This document shows positions 1 through 5,602 of a stretch of 5,602 bases of DNA, piece by piece. Source of the DNA: JAICKN01 sp036491415 (GTDB lineage: Bacteria; Acidobacteriota; Terriglobia; Terriglobales; Acidobacteriaceae). The translations under genes were made by a program, and so were the position numbers. Numbering within the stretch: the stretch's first letter is position 1; every line of letters starts with the position of its first letter. The notes under the pieces were generated by a model that did not search any database, had not been told where the DNA came from, and saw nothing but the letters and a program-made list of their open reading frames with translations. The stretch covers positions 1 through 5,602 of the forward strand of contig DASXCC010000247.1 of assembly GCA_036491415.1 (NCBI GenBank), in the 5' to 3' direction.

Positions 1-478
1 CCGTGATCTTGCGGGAGAGATCGCCTCGCGCCACGGCGGTTGTAACTTCGGCGATGTTTCTGACCTGCGCCGTAAGATTGCCGGCCATTGCGTTTACCGA
101 GTCCGTAAGATCTTTCCAGGTTCCGGCCACACCCGGCACCACGGCTTGACCGCCGAGCTTACCGTCAGTACCTACTTCGCGGGCCACGCGCGTTACTTCT
201 GATGCGAAGGAGCGCAGTTGGTCCACCATGGTGTTGATGGCTTCTTTGAGCTGGAGGATTTCACCGCGCACGTCCACTGTGATTTTGCGTGACAAATCGC
301 CGCTGGCCACGGCGTTGGTCACTTCAGCAATGTTACGAACCTGGCCGGTGAGGTTGCTGGCCATCGAGTTCACTGAGTCCGTAAGGTCCTTCCAAGTTCC
401 GGCAACCCCCGGCACCTTTGCCTGTCCACCAAGTTTTCCATCCGTACCCACTTCGCGCGCCACGCGCGTAACTTCTGA
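1..478 (-). repeat. 276-bp in-frame tandem repeat encoding HAMP units
   Basis: Two successive copies of a 92-codon unit lie inside the kinase gene. The copy 203-478 is complete and the copy 1-202 is cut by the window edge. Matching landmarks are exactly 276 bases apart: GTCCGTAAG at 101 and 377, and the SEV codons beginning at 202 and 478. The encoded proteins are nearly identical, while the DNA differs at many third positions, so the copies are not a very recent duplication or an assembly artefact. Repeated HAMP units are normal in this kinase family and are thought to pass a conformational signal along the protein. Confidence 0.9.
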
Positions 479-1048
479 AGTGAAGATACTGAGCTGCTGA
501 ATCATCGTGTTCACGATGTTGGCGGAACGCAGGAATTCACCTTCGAGCGGACGGCCATCCACGTCCAGCCGGACTGTCTGGGTCAAGTTCCCCTGAGCCA
601 CGGCGGCAATTGCGCGGGTAACTTCCGTCGTCGGCCGCAGAAGATCTTCCACCAGCGAGTTGACAGACCCTTCCATTTCTCCCCATGCACCCTGTGTTTG
701 GTGGAGACGTGTGCGTTCACGGGTTTTGCCTTCCTTGCCTACAGCCTGCCCCACCCGCTTCAATTCGCGCGCCATCTGCTCGTTGGTAGATACGATGTTG
801 TTGAAGGTATCGGCAATCTTCCCCGGTAGGCCGGTCCACGAACCGGGCAGGCGGACGGAAAAATCGCCTGCCTGCATTTTCTGCAAACTTGCCAGAATGA
901 GGGTCAGGTCTGTTGAGGGTGTCTCTGCAACAGCAACGGTATGACCGTTGCTTTGCCCTGTACTTTTCGCAGCAGCGGCTGACGTAGCGGCGCTGCTGGA
1001 GCTGTTCAAGCAGCAGGCTGCGCGGCGCTTCCCGCTTGCCGTCAACAA
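1..1048 (-). CDS. HAMP-repeat sensor histidine kinase, N-terminal part (3' end beyond left edge)
   Basis: Cytoplasmic sensor kinase of the type with a long chain of HAMP modules ahead of the catalytic half; only the first ~349 codons are in the window, so the His-kinase, ATPase and any receiver domains are not seen. In order: an Ala/Ser-rich linker (about residues 14-30), the family opening LQKMQAGDFSVRLPGSWTG (about 53-71), TFNNIV and GKTRERTRLHQ, a first HAMP (about 139-190, TTEVTRAIAAVAQGNLTQTV), then repeated 92-residue units with SEVTRVAREVGTDGKLGGQA, AGTWKDLTDSVN and GDLSRKITVDVRGEI. No transmembrane segment is visible, so it probably senses inside the cell; the signal is unknown. The start is uncertain: the frame is open from the stop at 1064-1066, has no ATG before 875-877, and the possible TTG starts (1046-1048, 1043-1045, 1007-1009) lack a Shine-Dalgarno. 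The coding identity is very secure, the 5' end is not. Confidence 0.9.
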   Translation of the reverse strand, partial: MLTASGKRRAACCLNSSSSAATSAAAAKSTGQSNGHTVAVAETPSTDLTLILASLQKMQAGDFSVRLPGSWTGLPGKIADTFNNIVSTNEQMARELKRVGQAVGKEGKTRERTRLHQTQGAWGEMEGSVNSLVEDLLRPTTEVTRAIAAVAQGNLTQTVRLDVDGRPLEGEFLRSANIVNTMIQQLSIFTSEVTRVAREVGTDGKLGGQAKVPGVAGTWKDLTDSVNSMASNLTGQVRNIAEVTNAVASGDLSRKITVDVRGEILQLKEAINTMVDQLRSFASEVTRVAREVGTDGKLGGQAVVPGVAGTWKDLTDSVNAMAGNLTAQVRNIAEVTTAVARGDLSRKIT

Positions 1049-1614
1049 ACGCCGAATAGAAGATCAACTTCGTAACGCGCATTTGTGATCTGGGTCGTTC
1101 GCCAGCTCTCAACCTGGCGCGCTGCATGGGTTCAATGGGTCGGAGTGGGATGTATTGCGGGTCGGCTCCATGGTTCCAGATGAAGAGCACCATCTCCTCT
1201 TGCGCTTTCCTATAGTCCTCCAACCGATCGGTAATCGCGATTTCAACCGAGAACTTGTCCTGCTCATCATCCAAGATCTGCGCAATCAGATCTTGAAGAG
1301 CTGCTGCGATGGCCCCGCGGACGATCTTGCGTGCTGGAGGTGCTTTTCGACAAGAATTCCATGTTGGGTGAGAGCCGTAGCCAATGGCACGACACGGTCG
1401 CCTTCGGTAGAGAAATGGAATCGAGATGGAACAGAATCGATCTTCGGAAGGCCCAGGAAATATGGCAGCGCGATTAAAGCAGAGGGTGAATCCAGCTTGA
1501 ATCGGGCGATATTGCGTCTTGATTTCCGGGCTCGTCTTGCGTGTATGCCAGTGCATCTACCAACAAACCGCCGGCTTTCATCGATTCGGGGCGATTTTCT
1601 ATCTTCCTTAACAT
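1049..1614 (-). pseudogene. frameshifted gene of unknown function upstream of the kinase
   Basis: I do not recognise the family. The gene opens with an ATG at 1612-1614 behind a good Shine-Dalgarno and gives 46 residues (MLRKIENRPESMKAGG onward) before a TAA at 1474-1476. Plausible protein then continues in a second frame from about 1500 to a TGA at 1286-1288 (LIALPYFLGLPKIDSVPSRF, then STEGDRVVPLATALTQHG). It continues in a third frame from about 1335 (GAIAAALQDLIAQILDDEQ, EIAITDRLEDYRKAQEEM, VLFIWNHGADPQYIPLRPI). The joined product would be roughly 180-190 residues with a helical, acidic middle. The opposite strand and the other frames are rich in Cys, Arg and Trp and look non-coding. Two frameshifts suggest decay, though sequencing error is possible. 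The 3' limit is arbitrary: the third frame stays open into the kinase region but loses protein character near 970-1020. Confidence 0.55.
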
Positions 1615-1620
1615 TTCGCG

Positions 1621-1626
1621 CTCCCT
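1621..1626 (-). promoter_or_regulatory. Shine-Dalgarno site for the frameshifted gene
   Basis: AGGGAG on the minus strand sits 6 bases before the ATG at 1612-1614. It is the clearest ribosome binding site in the window and supports a real, once-functional gene start there. Confidence 0.6.
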
Positions 1627-1783
1627 AATTCCCTAAAAGTAGAAGTGGCACGATTTGTAAGACCGTATCATCTTGACGTTGCAATTGTTGCAGCTTGTCT
1701 ACTGGGTCAATGGTGAACGTTATACATTTACAGGTTGGAATTAAATCAAGCGCTTCATTGATTTTAGATTGCTTTAGATCCGG
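1625..1783 (-). other. start-less open stretch, probable gene remnant
   Basis: Directly after the stop of the 607-residue gene, and in the same frame, 52 codons stay open to a TAG at 1625-1627. They read protein-like: SKINEALDLIPTCKCITF, then IDPVDKLQQLQRQDDTVLQI, ending LLLLGN. No ATG or GTG start precedes the protein-like part and I see no Shine-Dalgarno for it; the only late candidates are a TTG and a GTG in its C-terminal half. It could be the tail of a gene whose 5' end was lost, a read-through extension of the upstream gene, or chance. The TAG lies 10 bases before the ATG of the next broken gene, so the two could once have been a translationally coupled pair. Confidence 0.3.
1743..1764. 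other. small AT-rich inverted repeat after the 607-residue gene
   Basis: Perfect 7-base arms, AAATCAA at 1743-1749 and TTGATTT at 1758-1764, flank an 8-base loop. The structure starts about 20 bases beyond the stop codon of the 607-residue gene. The stem is AT-rich and no T-tract follows in the direction of transcription, so it is a poor intrinsic terminator; it may be an operator-like site or chance. Confidence 0.25.
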
Positions 1784-3607
1784 TTAGTTGTCGGCGACTC
1801 TAAACGAAAATCGGCTCACCCGTTCTCCCGAATAGACCGATACCGTATAATAACCGCTTTCCTGCAAGATCGCTGCGGGAATGAGAATCTGAATAACAAA
1901 TCCCTGGTCAGTGCTGACCGAATATAAATCGTTCTGAGTCATAAGCGTATGTTCGTCTCGCACGCGCTTCAACTCAGCGGTATATGGCTGATCGGTACCC
2001 CTCATTCGCAGTTTTAAACTAATGGCGGATGAGTGCGGCTCTCGCACAATTTCTGCTATCGTCATGTCTTCCGACCTGACTCTCAACTCATCGGCAGTCA
2101 AAACATATGAAATAATTCCTTGTGTATCCGAAGACACTTGGATATTCTGGCGCGCTTCCAGTAATTCCTTTGTCAATGTGTCGATTTTATGGCTGTAGAA
2201 ATAGTGAGCTAAGCCCCAAGTAGCGAGAGCAATTAGAACGCACGCCATTCCGTAGACTGCCCGCAAATTCGGGCGCTGGAAAATGTCAATGCACTCTTCC
2301 CAAACATCAGCGAGTTTAGCCTGGGGAGAATATGCAATGTCTAGAATCCTATCGGCGGCCTGTCCCCTTTCCCAGTTTGCTTCTGTTATATGGAATATAA
2401 AGCGACCAGCGGTGATAGGAACGATTGACTTGATTGGAGCATGTCTGTCGTGGCCAGATATAATATGTGTCGCAAGCAACACCTCCCCAGTTTCACCCTT
2501 CGCATAGATTTCAACAACGGTATTCTCCTCCGTTACCGAAAGTTGCAGTCCCCTCTGTTCCATTAAATCAATTTTCCCTACTTCCCGGCTATCAAGTACA
2601 ACTCTAGCCCAGCGGGGCTTTATCTCTCGGCGCCGGACGTTTGTGATTTCAAGCTTGCGACGAATTTCCTGAATATCATTTGGGGAAAGAGTAGGAGGGG
2701 CGGGAGGTTCTTTGTCGTTCTTTTCAATATTAGACATGGCAAATCTCGGAACAGCGACTTTCTCGTGCGGGTGGTCGAGAGACACGTGGCTGGTCAGATG
2801 AGCATAGCAATCGGGATGAAGGAAGACGTGGCAATAGGTCAGATCTAAATTGTTTTGATCCATATCGGATATGTTGCTTTGGGAAGTCTGAGCACTTAGA
2901 TTGACGATTGATTCGCATTGTGTACTCCAAGGGGTGAAGGCATTCAGGCATTTGTCAACCAAACTTATTATCTCTTGCTGATTTTCTTTTTGAACAAATC
3001 TTATTTCGCCATGCTCAACCCTCGTTGTCTCTAGCAGCCCACCAAACTCGTCTGCCACTTTTTTCATCAGGAACGATTTCGCTCTCCTGTATTCATCCGC
3101 TCCTAAATAGCGCCCGGTAAGGAGTTCATAAACTCCCTGAGCCTCCAACGTGCTGTACCCATATATCAACCGGGAAACTCCGATGTTGACATAGAAAGAA
3201 GAAAGAGCTGAGGATGCTTGAACCACACGATTCAGATATCGAATCAGAAGTTGAGTTTCACTCTGTTGAGAGAGTTGGCTTTGCTGAACTCCGTGAAGAT
3301 CAGACTCATACATAACCAGCCATTGAAGAGTGTCAAGATCACAGCGAACGATCTTTCGAACTGCTTTTTCACGATGCTTGTCGCGCCAGTAAAATCGCTT
3401 TGTTTGTCGACGGCTCTGAGTACGCAGCTTTTCCAAAGCTCGCTGCACCACTTCGAGCGCGTGCAATTTGGAGGGATGAATAAGATAAGCAAGCGAGAAT
3501 AACATTTGCAAAAGATGCTCAGAAGGTTCAGCCTTATTGCAATCCCATGTTTTTAATGAAGAAATCAACTTTGGTGAAGGTTTCCGAGTGATATCGTCGA
3601 TGGCCAT
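1784..3607 (-). CDS. single-pass membrane protein with sigma-like helical N-terminal half
   Basis: Unnamed 607-residue protein. Residues 30-100 are helical and basic; LAYLIHP followed by HALEVVQRALEKL recalls region 2 of ECF-type sigma factors, but this rests on pattern only. A second helical block (about 115-220) contains FYVNIGVSRLIYGYSTLEAQ, followed by FTPWSTQC (224-231) and FLHPDCYAHL (262-271), motifs I associate with uncharacterised proteins of Acidobacteria-like genomes. After a Pro-rich linker (301-310) comes a beta-rich region (about 330-430), one transmembrane helix (about 449-471, GMACVLIALATWGLAHYF), a short coiled-coil-like segment (473-490) and a beta-rich C-terminal domain (about 500-607) ending GYYTVSVYSGERVSRFSFRV. 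The lack of a signal peptide suggests the large N-terminal part is cytoplasmic and the C-terminal domain outside. The ATG is the first start after an in-frame TAA upstream; its Shine-Dalgarno is poor. It lies 91 bases downstream of the M16-like gene on the same strand. A signalling or regulatory role is inferred, not shown. Confidence 0.85.
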   Translation of the reverse strand: MAIDDITRKPSPKLISSLKTWDCNKAEPSEHLLQMLFSLAYLIHPSKLHALEVVQRALEKLRTQSRRQTKRFYWRDKHREKAVRKIVRCDLDTLQWLVMYESDLHGVQQSQLSQQSETQLLIRYLNRVVQASSALSSFYVNIGVSRLIYGYSTLEAQGVYELLTGRYLGADEYRRAKSFLMKKVADEFGGLLETTRVEHGEIRFVQKENQQEIISLVDKCLNAFTPWSTQCESIVNLSAQTSQSNISDMDQNNLDLTYCHVFLHPDCYAHLTSHVSLDHPHEKVAVPRFAMSNIEKNDKEPPAPPTLSPNDIQEIRRKLEITNVRRREIKPRWARVVLDSREVGKIDLMEQRGLQLSVTEENTVVEIYAKGETGEVLLATHIISGHDRHAPIKSIVPITAGRFIFHITEANWERGQAADRILDIAYSPQAKLADVWEECIDIFQRPNLRAVYGMACVLIALATWGLAHYFYSHKIDTLTKELLEARQNIQVSSDTQGIISYVLTADELRVRSEDMTIAEIVREPHSSAISLKLRMRGTDQPYTAELKRVRDEHTLMTQNDLYSVSTDQGFVIQILIPAAILQESGYYTVSVYSGERVSRFSFRVADN

Positions 3608-3698
3608 GAAGGTATGAAACTTTAACTCGCCTGAGCCGGCAGTTTACGTCTATAGCCCTGACAAAAGCGTGGCACTCTCGGACATAAGAAGGTTCAAC

Positions 3699-5602
3699 TC
3701 AATGACGTGCATCTTCGAATGGCATTTTTGAAAAATCCAACCAGAAATCGCTGGGATATACCTTGAGCAGCCGCCTAAATCCAAGGCGCTGCTCAATGTT
3801 ATCTAATATTTTATGTCCTCCAGCGACAAAAAAGACCGACAAAGCCTCATTTTGCTGTTGAACACACTGTTTTTCAAGAACAATGGGGCACATTGTATCC
3901 TTCAGCAAATCTCGTATTTCAGCCAGCAGACCGGGATCATTGCGCAATTGCAAGATTGCTTGGGAAAAATAAAGTATTGTTGAAGGGTTCTCTCCATCAC
4001 GAAGATCTTTTGCCAAATCTTGCCCTCTTTCCGTAAAAGTTGCCATCGAGCGGGGCAACGGGAATGTTTGCTGGAGGACATAGTCAACGAGACTTTTATC
4101 TTGAGACTGTCCGATGGCTTCGGTCAATGAAAAGACAAGGTTCGTCAAAGCGATAATGTCGGGACTTCGTAATGCATAAAATCGGAGAAGTCGGACATCT
4201 GGATCACTTGTGACTGAGCTCCCGTATGCCAGTCCGTTCTCTTTACTTTTCATGTAGACGCTGTGCGGCCCCGTTCCAGAAACCAATTTGCTCGCTAGGA
4301 CACGCAATAAAGAGGATCGGTCAATCTGTTTGTAACCTGGGAACCCCGATAAAAATGCAGCGTCTACATAGGAGTCACCCGAGTGTACAAACCCGACATA
4401 CCGAGGAAACTCAAGTTCCTTATCGGTATAGCGTTGACGGAGATTTGTCATTAAGGACGCGGTGGACGATTCCTTTTGTGGGATGTCGTTTTTGGGACCA
4501 TCTTGTGATGTCGGTAAAGAACTGATGAACGCTTGGAGGTCAGGCTTTAAATTACTGAAGTCAGCCTGATCCAAAGTTACATTAATTCTTAGGTTCTTAC
4601 GATCGAAAATGATGGTTTCCATTTCTCGGAGCTCTCGCAGAGCCTTGAACGGAGCACCTGAAAGATCATTTTCAACTTCGCTCGCTAATCGCTTTAATCC
4701 TTGAACAACATGGCCAGGCGCAAATGAATCTATTTCTTCAATCCAATACGCGCGGAGTTCGTCAATAAGCCCATTGGCTTTAAAGCCATGTAACCGGCTT
4801 ACCATGTCATGTGGAGAAAGGCCTTCCATTTGTGCCAGAGTCTGCGCTGAGAATCTCGACAATTGAAGCAGTTCGCTTTTCGCAACAGGAGTATGCAACA
4901 TCCATTTCAGTCTCGAAGTCCAGTGGTTTTGCGTAAGCTGAGACGAGACTGCTATATAAAGCGAGTCATCTTGATAACGAAAAGCGTAGGATGGATTCAT
5001 GAACCAAAAATCATCATCGCCTTTGCCAAAATTGGCCGCGTCAGCATCCTGTTTCGCAACAATATCGCGTAAGCGACCGAGGTTGGCGGCATTTAGATCG
5101 TCGTGAGTGATTAGTCTGCTTATAAATTTTAGAGCCTCGTTCATTTGTACTGCCGCAAATGCCGAGGCCTGTATCCGTAATTCTTCCCTGTGCGAAATAG
5201 GATTGGATCCGTAGTCAACTACAAAACTATTGAATTTCGTTTGTAACTCATTCTGTAATTCGGAATAGCTCGTAACACGGCCGCGATTCCTTGTTCCAAG
5301 GGCTTCGAGCGCTCTCGGCAACAAAGGTAAGTACTTGTAATATTTTTGGGGGAGCTGGTGGAGATCGAATGATAAACCTAGATCAATCGTGGGCGGACGT
5401 TCAAAAAATACCGCCGTTATCGGGGTTTCAACGAGCTCAAGTTGTTCATATTGAATTCCAGGATCTCGTGTGAGAGGCGGCGAATCAGTAAATGACGGAA
5501 CAGGAACTTTCATTCCGATCGCATCGATTTCGCTCGTCTTGATACCTTCTTGTTTTTCATACTGATTAATCGCGCTCTGCTCGTTATTGGTGTGGAATGC
5601 TT
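3699..5602 (-). CDS. M16C-like (presequence-protease-type) peptidase, C-terminal half (5' end beyond right edge)
   Basis: The frame is open to the right edge: 29 codons (beginning AFHTNNEQSAINQYEKQEG) precede the first in-window ATG at 5511-5513, so that ATG is probably internal. Numbering from it, FFERPPTIDLGLSFDLHQLP (36-55) and YLPLLPRALEALGTRNRG (61-78) match the start of the third domain of M16C enzymes such as PreP, zinc peptidases that degrade peptides in a closed chamber. A mostly helical region follows. The last M16-type domain begins near RYVGFVHSGDSYVDAAFLSG (371-390) and holds SGTGPHSVYMKSKENGLAYG (412-431), the usual site of the conserved Arg/Tyr pair that helps hold substrate. 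Here Tyr is present (Y430) but the Arg position, six residues earlier, is Lys (K424). The zinc-binding HxxEH would be outside the window, so activity cannot be judged. No transmembrane segment is seen. The 607-residue gene follows after 91 bases on the same strand. Confidence 0.8.
   Translation of the reverse strand, partial: AFHTNNEQSAINQYEKQEGIKTSEIDAIGMKVPVPSFTDSPPLTRDPGIQYEQLELVETPITAVFFERPPTIDLGLSFDLHQLPQKYYKYLPLLPRALEALGTRNRGRVTSYSELQNELQTKFNSFVVDYGSNPISHREELRIQASAFAAVQMNEALKFISRLITHDDLNAANLGRLRDIVAKQDADAANFGKGDDDFWFMNPSYAFRYQDDSLYIAVSSQLTQNHWTSRLKWMLHTPVAKSELLQLSRFSAQTLAQMEGLSPHDMVSRLHGFKANGLIDELRAYWIEEIDSFAPGHVVQGLKRLASEVENDLSGAPFKALRELREMETIIFDRKNLRINVTLDQADFSNLKPDLQAFISSLPTSQDGPKNDIPQKESSTASLMTNLRQRYTDKELEFPRYVGFVHSGDSYVDAAFLSGFPGYKQIDRSSLLRVLASKLVSGTGPHSVYMKSKENGLAYGSSVTSDPDVRLLRFYALRSPDIIALTNLVFSLTEAIGQSQDKSLVDYVLQQTFPLPRSMATFTERGQDLAKDLRDGENPSTILYFSQAILQLRNDPGLLAEIRDLLKDTMCPIVLEKQCVQQQNEALSVFFVAGGHKILDNIEQRLGFRRLLKVYPSDFWLDFSKMPFEDARH

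Noticed and set aside
228..944. Plus-strand open frames antisense to the kinase (228-500 and 660-944)
   Set aside because: They are shadows of a high-GC, strongly conserved minus-strand gene and have no family features.
717..1556. A single 279-codon minus-strand gene
   Set aside because: Its lower third runs in the wrong frame through the clearly coding kinase and is Cys/Arg-rich, and its upper third overlaps the better frames of the broken gene. Only about 1064-1335 looks like real coding sequence.
1155..1628. A 157-codon plus-strand gene
   Set aside because: It is antisense to the frameshifted gene, with composition rich in Arg, Cys and Trp, no recognisable motif and no clear Shine-Dalgarno.
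1679..1692. Short palindrome TGCAATTGTTGCA
   Set aside because: Five-base arms with a three-base loop are expected by chance, and it has no useful position relative to a gene start.
2730..2951. Minus-strand 73-codon frame inside the 607-residue gene
   Set aside because: It lies wholly within a convincing longer gene in another frame and has low-complexity, Ser/Arg-rich composition.
3608..3698. Promoter in the gap between the two long genes
   Set aside because: A TATAGA box is present, but no acceptable -35 hexamer lies at the right spacing, and the TTGAAC near 3692-3697 has no -10 partner.

Overview
The window reads almost entirely on the minus strand. The left end codes for a soluble sensor kinase built from repeated HAMP modules, of a type I associate with Acidobacteria and other large-genome soil or aquatic bacteria. 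The right two thirds hold two long genes of lower GC (sampled 60-base lines about 37-52% GC, against about 63% in a kinase line). An acidobacterium-like host is the best guess, but no marker gene in the window fixes the taxonomy.

Layout, in transcription order from right to left. (1) 5602-3699: the C-terminal 633 residues of a large protein resembling the second half of an M16C (presequence-protease-like) metallopeptidase; its 5' end, including any catalytic HxxEH motif, lies outside the window. (2) After a 91-base gap, 3607-1784: a complete 607-residue protein with a helical N-terminal half that looks sigma-factor-like in places, a central beta-rich part, one transmembrane helix and a beta-rich C-terminal domain. 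(3) 1783-1625: an open stretch without a start codon but with protein-like composition, probably a gene remnant, carrying a small inverted repeat. (4) 1614 to about 1049: a gene with a good Shine-Dalgarno and ATG whose plausible coding signal moves through three reading frames, so it is called a frameshifted pseudogene of unknown function. (5) About 1048-1: the N-terminal part of the HAMP-repeat kinase, running off the left edge, with an uncertain start because its frame directly abuts the broken gene.

Nothing shows the genes to be one pathway. The M16-like gene and the 607-residue gene could be co-transcribed (same strand, 91-base gap), but I see no convincing promoter or terminator. The most interesting points are the membrane-anchored sigma-like protein, the lysine replacing the usual arginine of the M16 C-terminal Arg/Tyr pair, and the decayed stretch between 1049 and 1783 next to the kinase. 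No tRNA, rRNA, CRISPR array, insertion sequence or integrase was seen.
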